Below, in pieces: positions 52,489-60,478 of a DNA stretch of 64,000 bases. The stretch covers positions 930,001 through 994,000 of the forward strand of contig NC_014377.1 of assembly GCF_000144645.1 (NCBI RefSeq). The letters are read 5' to 3'. The notes beneath the pieces are model-generated. The model saw only the letters and a list, made by a program, of their open reading frames with translations. It did no database searches and had not been told where the DNA came from. A program made the position numbers and the translations under genes. Position 1 is the stretch's first letter. Each line of letters starts with the position of its first letter. The stretch is from Thermosediminibacter oceani DSM 16646 (GTDB lineage: Bacteria > Bacillota > Thermosediminibacteria > Thermosediminibacterales > Thermosediminibacteraceae).

Positions 52489-52751
52489 TTGGTTTCTTTT
52501 TTTTGTATCGTATACGGATTTTATCCAGGTTATCAACCATCTAGTGGGTAAAACAATAAGGTAATAAATAATCCAACATATAGCCGACAGTACAAACCAG
52601 GCCCCAATAATTAAATTGATAATTCCCGAATAGGGTTCCAAGTCCAACCTGATAACGCATCCGTTATATCGATGTAGTAAGCGATAAAAATAAGACCTAA
52701 AAGTATGGATCCTATCAAGTATGCCTTTTGGCTAAGGCGTGATTTGTCCAT
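52480..52751 (-). pseudogene. Minus-strand small membrane protein with a frameshift
   Basis: From ATG 52751 behind AAAGGAG, the minus strand encodes KAYLIGSILLGLIFIAYYID and stops at 52611. In the next frame the protein continues (EPYSGIINLIIGAWFVLSA, WIIYYLIVLPTRWLITWI) to a stop at 52480. Together about 88 residues with two or three membrane segments. The ribosome site is strong, so this looks like a recently frameshifted gene; programmed frameshifting or sequence error are alternatives. Being opposite to all other genes, it may be a lysogenically expressed cargo gene such as an exclusion protein, which is speculative. Confidence 0.6.
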
Positions 52752-52849
52752 TAGTAATCTCCTTTCATTTATGGATTAACTTATTAATTTTGGGCAATTT
52801 GACTACTTAAAAACTAAAATTAATATAATATATCCAATTTTCTTAACAT

Positions 52850-52879
52850 ATTATAACATACTATATTGAGTTAAGTCCA
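52850..52879 (-). promoter_or_regulatory. Possible promoter of the minus-strand membrane gene
   Basis: On the minus strand TGGACT (52879-52874) and a perfect TATAAT (52855-52850) are 18 bp apart, about 100 bp before the start. The -35 is weak. Confidence 0.35.
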
Positions 52880-52932
52880 TATAATTGTGGTAAAAAGAGA
52901 GTTTTAAAAAATGGATGAGTTTACATTGAAGT

Positions 52933-52998
52933 GTGTTTATTAAACTGACCGACCATGAAAAACGCATTACTGCACTGGAAAAAACTGTTTATAAGTAA
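52933..52998 (+). other. 21-codon remnant and surrounding spacer (52880-53075)
   Basis: A GTG-started frame encodes FIKLTDHEKRITALEKTVYK, resembling the N-terminal part of XhlA-like phage lysis proteins, without a ribosome site. It may be all that remains of a lysis-region gene. Nothing else was found before the terminator at 53076. Confidence 0.3.
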
Positions 52999-53075
52999 AA
53001 TCGCCGCAAAAATTTAACAAAAAGTTATGTTTATAAATCCAAATCTCGAAGATATAATAATAATGGAAGGGGAAT

Positions 53076-53118
53076 TACCCAAAAAAGGAAATTTTTGGGT
53101 AGTTTTTCCTTTTTTGTT
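53076..53118 (+). terminator. Terminator before the small DUF5659-like gene
   Basis: TACCCAAAAA (53076-53085) pairs with TTTTTGGGTA (53092-53101), a 10-bp stem, followed by GTTTTTCCTTTTTTG. A TATAAT at 53053 lies upstream, so a short terminated RNA is conceivable. Confidence 0.7.
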
Positions 53119-53149
53119 TTTGTAAAAAAATCAAAAGGAGGTAATCCAA

Positions 53150-53347
53150 ATGCAAAAACAAAAGAAATGCAGAGTAATTTTAAGTCCACAATTGGCACGT
53201 ATGCTTTTAAGGCAGGGTTATAAGATTGTGGATATTGAACCTAACAAAAACCTCCCAGAACGAACAGTTTTTATTTTTGAAAATGCACCAGGTCTAGAAA
53301 AAATTATCGAGTATTACCGTAAAGAGAAAAGTTGTGTAAACGAATAA
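53150..53347 (+). CDS. Small DUF5659-like protein (second copy)
   Basis: A 65-aa protein with LSPQLARMLLRQGYKIVDIE, RTVFIFENAPGLEKIIEYY, the DUF5659 layout: helix, strand, strand, helix. Start behind AAAGGAGGT. It has diverged from the copy at 52150. Function unknown; it lies directly before the palindromic array. Confidence 0.6.
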   Translation: MQKQKKCRVILSPQLARMLLRQGYKIVDIEPNKNLPERTVFIFENAPGLEKIIEYYRKEKSCVNE

Positions 53348-53350
53348 AAG

Positions 53351-53479
53351 TTGACTTTACTTTTGATACGAATTTGTTACAAAAATAAAGTCAAGTTGAC
53401 TTTATTTTTGCTACAAAAATGTTACAAAAGTAAAGTCATCTCACTTTACTTTTGATACAAAAATGTGACAAAAGTAAAG
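53351..53479 (+). repeat. Three 45-bp palindromic units (iteron-like array)
   Basis: A direct half-site GACTTTAYTTTTGMTAC (53351, 53396, about 53441) alternates with its inverted form GTKACAAAARTAAAG (53376, 53421, 53465). Both series keep a 45-bp period, giving three imperfect palindromes. An AT-rich stretch (53480-53520) and an imperfect stem (53526-53556) follow up to the rep-like gene at 53601. This is the arrangement of a Rep-binding origin or a cooperative operator. Confidence 0.8.
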
Positions 53480-53600
53480 GGTATAAATAATAATTAATAC
53501 TACAAATATATACTAGTCTTATATAACCGATAAGGTTTCATTAAAAACCTATCGGACATTGTGTTTATGTAAAGCAAATTAAAAGCAAAGGAGTGTTTGT

Positions 53601-54413
53601 ATGAAAAAAATAAATATTCCTAACAAGTTAATTGAATCAAATAAAAGCAAAGAACTTGCATTATACTTTTTATTAGCCAGAAGAAGGACAATTGACTACA
53701 AAGTGTTTATTTCAATTAGTCAAATTCTTGTTGCTTTAGGTTGGCAAAGAAGAGACAAAAAATTTATATTGGAAACATTAGAATATTTTAAAAAAGATGG
53801 TCTTATACTTGAATACGTCTTTGATGATAACGAATTAGAAATAACTTTATCAGAAAATATAGGTGCGTATACAAGATTTTATATAGATGACTTTGAGTTG
53901 CTCAAAAGATTAGGATATAAAATATTTCATGTGTATTGTTTTATACAACGATTTGCAAACGATGGAGTGGCTTATTTTAGTTATGAATATTTAGAAAAAG
54001 CAACACAAATGAGTACTAAAACATTTTCCGAGACTATTAAAATTCTGGAGGCTTTAGGTATGCTTGAATCGTATTATCAAGGATGGGTATATTCGGAAAA
54101 GTACAAAAAAAATATCAGAAAAAATAATGAGTATGAAATTAATATTGATAAAAAACTGGAATTTATCAATAAGCCAATAGAAGAATCTATAAAAATATTA
54201 AACGAAATAAAAAGAAAAATCAATAACCCCCTAACCCCCCAAATTCCGGCGAACCCCCCTTCCCCCCAGGATAGCGAATATGGCGAAATACCAAAGGGAG
54301 CGTGGGAGTTAGAAAAGGAAATAGAAATTTTTAAATTTAGTTATCAGAAAAAACAAAAACCTAAACCTGAACCAGAACCTGAAACAATAGTAATTAATCT
54401 TAACAATATCTAG
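53601..54413 (+). CDS. Winged-helix replication-initiator-like protein
   Basis: A 270-aa protein with two tandem winged-helix-like regions (about 5-85 and 105-170: FISISQILVALGWQRRDKKF and FSYEYLEKATQMSTKTFSETI), a Pro-rich linker (NNPLTPQIPANPPSPQ) and a charged tail. It resembles plasmid Rep or phage replisome-organiser proteins, without a decisive signature. Position 120 bp after the palindromic array supports a Rep or array-binding role. A terminator overlaps its stop. Confidence 0.6.
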   Translation: MKKINIPNKLIESNKSKELALYFLLARRRTIDYKVFISISQILVALGWQRRDKKFILETLEYFKKDGLILEYVFDDNELEITLSENIGAYTRFYIDDFELLKRLGYKIFHVYCFIQRFANDGVAYFSYEYLEKATQMSTKTFSETIKILEALGMLESYYQGWVYSEKYKKNIRKNNEYEINIDKKLEFINKPIEESIKILNEIKRKINNPLTPQIPANPPSPQDSEYGEIPKGAWELEKEIEIFKFSYQKKQKPKPEPEPETIVINLNNI

Positions 54414-54443
54414 CAAGGGTAATTTCCACCCTTGCTTTATTTA
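54412..54443 (+). terminator. Terminator after the Rep-like gene
   Basis: AGCAAGGGT and ACCCTTGCT form a 9-bp stem with a 7-nt loop, followed by TTATTTATT. Confidence 0.85.
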
Positions 54444-54479
54444 TTGCCAAACAAAAAATAAACAAAGGAGAGAAGCAAA

Positions 54480-55259
54480 ATGAAAGCAGAATACCGAGAA
54501 AAATTTCCAGAATGGGTTAATGAAGATAAATATTACGATCTGTGTCTTTCCAATGATCTCGATAGTTTATTTAGTTGCAAATTACTAGAAAAGATTAAAG
54601 GTTATAAAATAAAGTGGTTTTACAATTTCCATTGTCTTTATAAGGCAGAAGATGCAATTAACGAAGCAATAGCAGTAGACATAGACTTAATACGTGGCAA
54701 GTGTTGGGGTAATCATGTTACCCCTTTTTATAATCCTGAAGCAGCGAACTTGAATATAATTGATAGTATTAGCCACGAAAATTACTTCGATAAGTATGCA
54801 GGAAGCACATTGCTTGAAATTTGGAGTTACTATGATATACCTTTACCCCAAAGCGAAGAAGCCAAAATGATTTTGTTGGCTATTGATAGTTTTTATCTCG
54901 GTTTTTATTCGAATTATTTGAATGATATTCTTGCTAATGCTCATTATATGCAAGTTTTAGAATTACGAGAGTTACAAAAAATTTTATACAAGTATAAATC
55001 CAAAGATTTTGAAGAAATAAAACGTAAATATAACCTATACGGAAAAATTTGGATAGATGAGAACAAAAAATTAGCAAGCGACATAAGGCTTGCCGAATTG
55101 AGTGAGATTTTCGATTTAGACCTAACGTTACCAAGTGAAGAATTTTCCTCCCATTATTATTTTACACCTCAAACCACCAAAATATCAACACCCGGTGGAA
55201 AAATTTTTTCGGCGGCTTTAGTGGGCAGAAACAAAATAAAATATTCGGTGGTGGCTTAA
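54480..55259 (+). CDS. DHH-like phosphoesterase-like protein (tentative)
   Basis: A 259-aa cytosolic protein. SNDLDSLFSCKLL near residue 29 and AVDIDLIRGKCWGNHVTPF near 65-85 recall the first metal-binding motifs of DHH phosphoesterases, with a following YAGSTLLEIWSYYDIPLP helix like the DHH domain. A DHHA1 domain is not obvious. It could be a nuclease or nucleotide phosphodiesterase. It opens the packaging-gene run (starts behind AAAGGAGAG) and is followed 1 bp later by a small ORF. Confidence 0.45.
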   Translation: MKAEYREKFPEWVNEDKYYDLCLSNDLDSLFSCKLLEKIKGYKIKWFYNFHCLYKAEDAINEAIAVDIDLIRGKCWGNHVTPFYNPEAANLNIIDSISHENYFDKYAGSTLLEIWSYYDIPLPQSEEAKMILLAIDSFYLGFYSNYLNDILANAHYMQVLELRELQKILYKYKSKDFEEIKRKYNLYGKIWIDENKKLASDIRLAELSEIFDLDLTLPSEEFSSHYYFTPQTTKISTPGGKIFSAALVGRNKIKYSVVA

Positions 55260-55260
55260 A

Positions 55261-55374
55261 TTGTCTAAAAAACCTGATTTTAAAGAATTACTCAAACAAT
55301 GGAAAAAACAGGCAGAGGAAAATTTGAAGGAATTAAATAAACGTAACCAAACAAAAAGGAGGAATAGAAAATGA
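55261..55374 (+). CDS. 37-aa charged protein before the small terminase
   Basis: TTG 55261 begins a very basic helical product (SKKPDFKELLKQWKKQAEEN, ending TKRRNRK). Its TGA overlaps the next ATG (ATGA), a coupled arrangement that argues for real translation. No family recognised. Confidence 0.5.
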   Translation: MSKKPDFKELLKQWKKQAEENLKELNKRNQTKRRNRK

Positions 55375-55802
55375 TTACGTTAGAACAGGCAATAAAAAAA
55401 CTTCCACCAGACCTACAAGCCTATATGAAATTCAAGTTTCCTAATGACATTGCAAACAAGGGTATAGTTTATGCAAGTGAAGAAGAATTTCTGAAGGCTA
55501 GAGGCAAAAAAACAATGCTACGTTACAAACAATTCGAACAAACACCACATTATCAAGCGATTGTGACAATGATATACCTAAACCGAGCCATGAAAGATTT
55601 ACAGGAGATATACGATAAAGTAATTGAACAAGCGAAAAATGGAGATGAGAAGGCTATAAAATTATTCCTGCTTTTGCAAAAAGAGATGAAACAAAGTATA
55701 AAAGGAGTGGACAAACTCTTTTCAAAACGGTGGCTGAAAAATCAGAACTATGAAGAACCCGAAGAAGTTACAGAAGAGGATGACGGCCTAGTGTTAGACT
55801 AG
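55371..55802 (+). CDS. Putative terminase small subunit
   Basis: A 143-aa helical protein with an acidic C-terminus (EEVTEEDDGLVLD). It has no decisive motif, but it lies immediately before the large terminase and has the expected size; the small subunit recognises pac/cos DNA. ATG 55371 follows AAAGGAGG. Confidence 0.6.
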   Translation: MITLEQAIKKLPPDLQAYMKFKFPNDIANKGIVYASEEEFLKARGKKTMLRYKQFEQTPHYQAIVTMIYLNRAMKDLQEIYDKVIEQAKNGDEKAIKLFLLLQKEMKQSIKGVDKLFSKRWLKNQNYEEPEEVTEEDDGLVLD

Positions 55803-55812
55803 GCTTTTTTCT
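55786..55812 (+). terminator. Hairpin and T-run at the end of the small terminase gene
   Basis: GCCTAG and CTAGGC pair around TGTTAGA, which holds the stop codon, followed by TTTTTTCTTTTT. It may attenuate terL transcription, 28 bp upstream of that start. Confidence 0.7.
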
Positions 55813-55839
55813 TTTTGGCTGCAAAGGAGGTGACAACAG

Positions 55840-57423
55840 TTGCCGAAGTTAACTAAAGAAAAGAAACTTGAAATTATCCGCAATGACTTCCGTCTTTGGT
55901 GCAAAAATTTTGTGAAAATGGTGGACAATAAAGGGCAGGAAGTCCCTTTTATCCTTAATGAGCAACAATTGAGGTTGCTTGAAGGGCTGGAAAAATATAA
56001 CATAGTGCTTAAGTCAAGGCAGTTAGGAATTACGACCTTCTCGATAGCGTATTGTTTGTGGCTTGTTTGTAACAAACCGAACATTACCACAATGATACTT
56101 TCATATAATCTCGAATCTACGCAGCACATTTTCGAGCGATTAAAGGCTATGTATTACTCAATACCAGACCAGTACAAACCAAAAATAAAAAGAGATAATA
56201 AAATGGAGTTATTTTTAGAGAATGGCTCAAGGGTAATAGTAAAAATCGCCGGTAACAAAGAACTTGGCCGATCCTTTACATGCGAGTATATCCATTGCTC
56301 AGAATTTGCTTTCTGGACTGATTACGCACAGGAAAAAGGGTTGTTAGGACTGGAGAACTCCCTGGCTAAAAACCCTGATTCGAAGATTATTCTAGAGAGT
56401 ACCGCCAACGGATTAAATGAATTCTATAACATTTACCGTAAAGCCAGCAAAGGTGAAAGTAAGTATAAAGCCTTTTTCTTTAACTGGTTTGAAAATAAGG
56501 AGTTATTCCGTGAAGAATACAAACTTGCCGAAGAATGGTGGAAGGCTCAAAATCATGGGCAGCGTTTTTCAAGAAAAGATTTAGAAAAGGACGAAATACC
56601 GCTTTTCGAGGCCGGAGCACAATTACAACAAATATGTTGGCGTCGGTGGAAGTTGCAGGATATGACACTAGAACAATTCCAGCAAGAATATCCTAGCACA
56701 CCAGAAGAGGCTTTCCTTTCTACCAATGTAGGTGTTTTTTCTATGCAAAAAATACTAGAACGCATGAATTATCTACCCCTCCCCCTACAGAAAGAAGAAT
56801 TACAGGGTATAGAATTGCCGAAATCACTAATCCCTTACTTAAACAAGGGATTATTTTTATATAAACTTCCGAAAGCAAAAGAGCGTTACTATGGCGGTGT
56901 GGACGTTGCATCAGGAACAGGAGGGGTAAACGACTATTCGGCGGTAAGCATATTTGATACGAGTGGTGAACAGGTGGCGGTATTTTACCGCAATGATATA
57001 CCAGTATATAAATTCGCCGAAATAGTTAATGATTTAGGGCATTTCTACAATTACGCTTACCTTGTGGTTGAACGCAATGGTTATGGCTTACCATTACTCC
57101 AAAAATTACGTGAAGACTACCAATACATGAACCTATACAAACAACGCATTTTTAACGAAGCAGGAAGGAAAAAACACCAGTTGGGCTTTGCTACAACGAC
57201 AGCGAATAAACAATTGATAGTGCAGCGTTTCAAAGAACAATTCGAGACCGGCATGATTTTAATAAACGACCGTGAAACATTGGAGGAAATGCAAATTTAT
57301 CAGGAAAACGAAAAAGGCAGTTTAGGGAATAAAAGAGGCGAAGGCAAGCACGATGATCTTGTAATGGCTTGTTGCTTTGCGGTAGAAGGCTTATCTAAAG
57401 GCATCTACTATGTGGACATCTAA
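55840..57423 (+). CDS. Terminase large subunit
   Basis: The packaging motor, 527 aa. The ATPase half has the Walker A-like SRQLGITT (59-66) and a Walker B region (YIHCSEFAFW); the nuclease half has GVDVASGTGGVNDYSAVS, VVERNGYG and GKHDDLVMA, the three acidic motifs of the RNase H-like domain. All appear intact. TTG 55840 follows AAAGGAGGTGA. Function: packages element DNA into preformed heads. Confidence 0.92.
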   Translation: MPKLTKEKKLEIIRNDFRLWCKNFVKMVDNKGQEVPFILNEQQLRLLEGLEKYNIVLKSRQLGITTFSIAYCLWLVCNKPNITTMILSYNLESTQHIFERLKAMYYSIPDQYKPKIKRDNKMELFLENGSRVIVKIAGNKELGRSFTCEYIHCSEFAFWTDYAQEKGLLGLENSLAKNPDSKIILESTANGLNEFYNIYRKASKGESKYKAFFFNWFENKELFREEYKLAEEWWKAQNHGQRFSRKDLEKDEIPLFEAGAQLQQICWRRWKLQDMTLEQFQQEYPSTPEEAFLSTNVGVFSMQKILERMNYLPLPLQKEELQGIELPKSLIPYLNKGLFLYKLPKAKERYYGGVDVASGTGGVNDYSAVSIFDTSGEQVAVFYRNDIPVYKFAEIVNDLGHFYNYAYLVVERNGYGLPLLQKLREDYQYMNLYKQRIFNEAGRKKHQLGFATTTANKQLIVQRFKEQFETGMILINDRETLEEMQIYQENEKGSLGNKRGEGKHDDLVMACCFAVEGLSKGIYYVDI

Positions 57424-57441
57424 ATAAACGCTTTCAAAATT

Positions 57442-57490
57442 GCCGTTTAAACGGCTTTTTTAATTTTTGGGGTATAATTATATACCCCTT
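57442..57490 (+). terminator. Terminator after terL and a second palindrome
   Basis: GCCGT and ACGGC flank TTAA and are followed by TTTTTT (57442-57461). A second stem, GGGGTATA with TATACCCC, followed by TTTT, ends near 57490; it also contains TATAAT and could belong to a promoter for the portal gene. Confidence 0.75.
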
Positions 57491-57534
57491 TTAAAAAAAG
57501 ACGCTTTAAAAGTAATTTTAAGGGGGATAAAAAT

Positions 57535-58845
57535 ATGGACATAAGGGAATACGTGGAAAAATACTATCCTAATAGCAAATTCTGGTTTACTGACGAGGTA
57601 AAACAATTATACCATCAAAGCAGGATTAAGGAAGTACTTGACATAAAGGAATATCTTTCAGGTAAACACAAAATTTTAAATAGGCAAGAGGAAGTGTGGA
57701 ATGGTAAAAAGTATTATCCGAGGATAATTATTCTCAATTACGCTAAAACTATCCTAAACTTTGCTACTTCTTATTTATTGAAGAATCCTGTAACACTAAC
57801 AGGCAATGAAAATGTAGTGAGTAAATTCCAGAAGATTTATAAGAAGGGCGATTATTACCGGCTTGATTTCGATATACTCGATAAAATGCAAAAGTATGGA
57901 ACGGTTTATGAATACGTTTATGTGGATGATGAAGGCACAATCCGCAGTAAAATAATAGATCCTGCCGATGGCTACCCAGTGATAGGGCCACAGAATGAAT
58001 ACCTTGCATTTGTAGAATATTACGTTGTTGATGGAGTGAGTTATTATACTGTTTTTTACGATGATAGGGTAGAAGAATACACAGATGAAGGCGGTACATT
58101 GCATTTAGTGAATAAAGCAGAGAATATTAGCGGATTGCCAATAATATATAAGAATCAAAATGAACTTGATCCGAATTTTGGAAGAAGTGATTTGCTTGAT
58201 TATGTGAACATTATAGACAATATGGAGGATTTGCTTTCTAAATTTAGCGATACAGTGTATAAGCATCACAATCCCATTCCTGTTGCTATAGGGCAGAAAC
58301 TTACCAGTGGTGGTATAGACGCTAATTTAGTAGGCAATGGGATTAACCTTGATACTGATAGTGATTTTAAACTTGTAAGTGGCAACCTTAATCACCAGGC
58401 GGTTAAAATGCTGTACGACACATTGAGGCAAGCATTATTAGACATATCCTGCACACCAGCGGTTTCATTGAATAGCGTGGATATTTCAAATTTAAGCGAA
58501 GTGTCTATAAAACTTTTATTCTCCCTTGCGGAAATTAAGGCAGGGCTTAACGCTAAATATATGAGTGAGGGTATACAGAAGCGATTAGAAGTATTTAGGA
58601 GGATATTGGCTTTGAATGGCGAAAATATTTCAGATGAGGAAATGGAAAGCGTGAATGTAGTATTTACGACGGCAAGACCAATGAATGAGAAGGATATTAT
58701 TGATAACCTCAAGACCCTTAGAGGTATAGGGGCTATTAGCCTTGAGACAATGATTGAGCAAAATCCTTACGTAAATGATACAATTCAAGAAATTGAACGT
58801 TTGAACAATGAAAAAATGAACGTTAATAGGAATGATTCTCAATAA
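57535..58845 (+). CDS. Phage portal protein (SPP1 gp6-like)
   Basis: A 436-aa portal of the SPP1/gp6 family: N-terminal IREYVEKYYPNSKFWFTDE, YYPRIIILNYAKTILNFATSYLL, and the crown region (SDTVYKHHNPIPVAIGQ, ISCTPAVSLNSVDISNLSEVS). It forms the dodecameric DNA gate where the motor and tail adaptor attach. Start behind AAGGGGGAT. No MuF-type head morphogenesis gene follows, unlike in SPP1. Confidence 0.88.
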   Translation: MDIREYVEKYYPNSKFWFTDEVKQLYHQSRIKEVLDIKEYLSGKHKILNRQEEVWNGKKYYPRIIILNYAKTILNFATSYLLKNPVTLTGNENVVSKFQKIYKKGDYYRLDFDILDKMQKYGTVYEYVYVDDEGTIRSKIIDPADGYPVIGPQNEYLAFVEYYVVDGVSYYTVFYDDRVEEYTDEGGTLHLVNKAENISGLPIIYKNQNELDPNFGRSDLLDYVNIIDNMEDLLSKFSDTVYKHHNPIPVAIGQKLTSGGIDANLVGNGINLDTDSDFKLVSGNLNHQAVKMLYDTLRQALLDISCTPAVSLNSVDISNLSEVSIKLLFSLAEIKAGLNAKYMSEGIQKRLEVFRRILALNGENISDEEMESVNVVFTTARPMNEKDIIDNLKTLRGIGAISLETMIEQNPYVNDTIQEIERLNNEKMNVNRNDSQ

Positions 58846-59436
58846 GGGTATTTTGAAGAAATCCTATAATTCCGATAGGTTTAGTAGGAATTGAATGTTT
58901 CCGCACTTTCGGCCCTGTTACTCTATGAAAAAATTTCAACATATATCCGTTCTCAGACAGATTTTTAACATCAATATTCAGACAATTCCACAAATGGCAA
59001 TATATGGCAAACATAATTATTCATAACCCAGCATAAAAATAAAAAGCAAATTTTAAATAAAATCAGCGTTTTATAAAGCAAATTTACCAGATTTTAGGAA
59101 AATATTAGGGAAAACAATAAACGTTTACCGATAAAATAATTATATAAAATAAACCTCAATTCCTGAAAGCCTTGATACGACTGGCTTTGAGGGGGATAGA
59201 AGTAGTTTACATAAGATAGATTATCGGACGTTGTTTTTTATTTTGTGTTGTTTTGGAAATTATTAACAAATGCATAAGTATGAAGTCGATACCCCCTTTT
59301 GGAAAAAATTGGGTGCAGCATACCCTATTTTTCACGTGCGAAATTTTTTCCAAAAATCCCAAACTGCAAAAATTGCAGTTCAAAAATCGACTGCAAAATA
59401 TTGCAGTTTTATTTTTTAAAAAAAGGAGGAATATAA
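58846..59436 (+). other. 590-bp spacer with hairpins before the connector genes
   Basis: No convincing gene on either strand; a 63-codon minus-strand frame (59014-58823) has no ribosome site. It contains ACCGATAA (59127) and TATCGGACGTTGT (59222), matching the pair before the Rep-like gene; a 13-bp inverted repeat of TTTGGAAAAAATT around 59299-59353; and two stem-loops, AACTGCAA/TTGCAGTT (59362-59380) and ACTGCAA/TTGCAGT (59390-59407), the latter followed by TTTATTTTTT as a terminator. Its role may be regulatory, or it may be the scar of a deleted segment. Confidence 0.5.
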
Positions 59437-59766
59437 ATGACTAACCTAGAGCGTCTTAAAATAGAACTCAAAGGCATAAATCTATCCGATGATGAATTAA
59501 TTTGTTACCTAATGGAAGCCGATCTTGATTTCAATTCCGAATACACCGCCGCTAACAAGCGTAAAATCTACCAGGCCGCTTTATCGGCACTAAATAGCAT
59601 TGCCAATGACCCTTCTGGAATGAAAAACTATAAAACAGACGATATAACTATTACTCAATTCGCCGATAATATACAAAATCGCATAGACCAATTAGAGCGA
59701 CAGATAAGGCAAATGGCAATTGATACTACCCAAAATAGCGATTATTTCATGTTGTTTGCTAATTAG
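59437..59766 (+). CDS. Head-tail connector-like protein (gp15 type)
   Basis: A 109-aa helical protein (LSDDELICYLMEADLDFN, KIYQAALSALNSIAND, then a C-terminal coiled helix) similar in size and layout to adaptor proteins that bind the portal. ATG 59437 follows AAAGGAGG. Assignment rests on position between portal and stopper-like gene. Confidence 0.6.
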   Translation: MTNLERLKIELKGINLSDDELICYLMEADLDFNSEYTAANKRKIYQAALSALNSIANDPSGMKNYKTDDITITQFADNIQNRIDQLERQIRQMAIDTTQNSDYFMLFAN

Positions 59767-59777
59767 GCGGTGATAAT

Positions 59778-60350
59778 ATGAGTATTTTTGAAATTTCTAT
59801 GGCAGATATAGACTATATTTTGGGATATCTAGGGAAGAATGTTTTAGTAAATGGAAATCCTGCCAGGGCTTTAATTAGTAATACTGCTTTAAACCTGGAA
59901 TATGACGATAAGAAAATAGCCACCATAGAGCCAATTCATGCAGGGGATATTGTGGAGTTTGATGGCTTTAAATTTATTATCCTCAGTGAAATAAATGGGC
60001 CACGTGGCAAAATGTATAAAGCACTTATGAGACGTTGTAACGCTATAATGCACATCAAAACAGGGGAAGAACAAATACTAAAAGGTTATACCGAATGGGG
60101 CGAGCCAGTATACGAAATTATACCTATATATAGTGATTTGCCTATATTTATGACCCAGAAAGCCATAGATATAGAAGGTAACACAATCATGCTTCCTACA
60201 GGGCGAATAAATGTAATCATGCAGGCGGTAGATTGTCCTGCTATTGCTATAAATGCCACTTTTGAAGCGGATGGAAAACAATGGAAAATAATTGATGTGG
60301 ATAAGACAAAAGCGGGGATTTACAGAATAACAGCGGAAAGAGATATTTAA
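59778..60350 (+). CDS. Head completion/stopper-like protein
   Basis: A 190-aa mostly beta protein; the C-terminal half (MLPTGRINVIMQAVDCPA, then FEADGKQWKIIDVDKTKAGIYRI seen in parts) resembles head-closure proteins that end the neck and give a docking surface for a tail. It is the last gene of the element. No tail genes follow. Confidence 0.55.
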   Translation: MSIFEISMADIDYILGYLGKNVLVNGNPARALISNTALNLEYDDKKIATIEPIHAGDIVEFDGFKFIILSEINGPRGKMYKALMRRCNAIMHIKTGEEQILKGYTEWGEPVYEIIPIYSDLPIFMTQKAIDIEGNTIMLPTGRINVIMQAVDCPAIAINATFEADGKQWKIIDVDKTKAGIYRITAERDI

Positions 60351-60478
60351 TCCCAATCCCACTTGCAAATTTTTAAAAACCATGATATTATAAAATTCAA
60401 GAAAACCGAAAGCAAGTGGGACTAGTTTTTGAGGCTAAATTTCTGGTAGCGACGCTAGCAATTACGCACGAAGTGCGC
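60351..60478 (+). other. Right-end region with integrase arm-type repeats
   Basis: CCACTTGC (60359-60366) and inverted AACCGAAAGCAAGTGG (60404-60419) repeat the sequence found in both arms of the left-end hairpin (43364-43406). Closer to attR are GGTAGCGACGCTAG, similar to tRNA GGTAGCGCGCTAG, and the small stem GCACGAAGTGC. These are likely integrase or excisionase sites. Confidence 0.55.

Noticed and set aside
52933-52998. Functional lysis gene (XhlA-like)
   Set aside because: Only 21 codons with similarity and no ribosome site; at most a remnant.
53351-53479. CRISPR-like array
   Set aside because: The repeats are alternating inverted half-sites with short, similar spacers and a 45-bp period, and no cas genes are present; an iteron or operator array fits better.
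58823-59014. 63-codon minus-strand frame overlapping the portal 3' end
   Set aside because: No ribosome site or recognised family; kept only as part of the spacer description.
59253-59444. 63-codon plus-strand frame in the spacer before the connector genes
   Set aside because: It is built from the hairpin-rich spacer, lacks a ribosome site and has biased, low-complexity composition.
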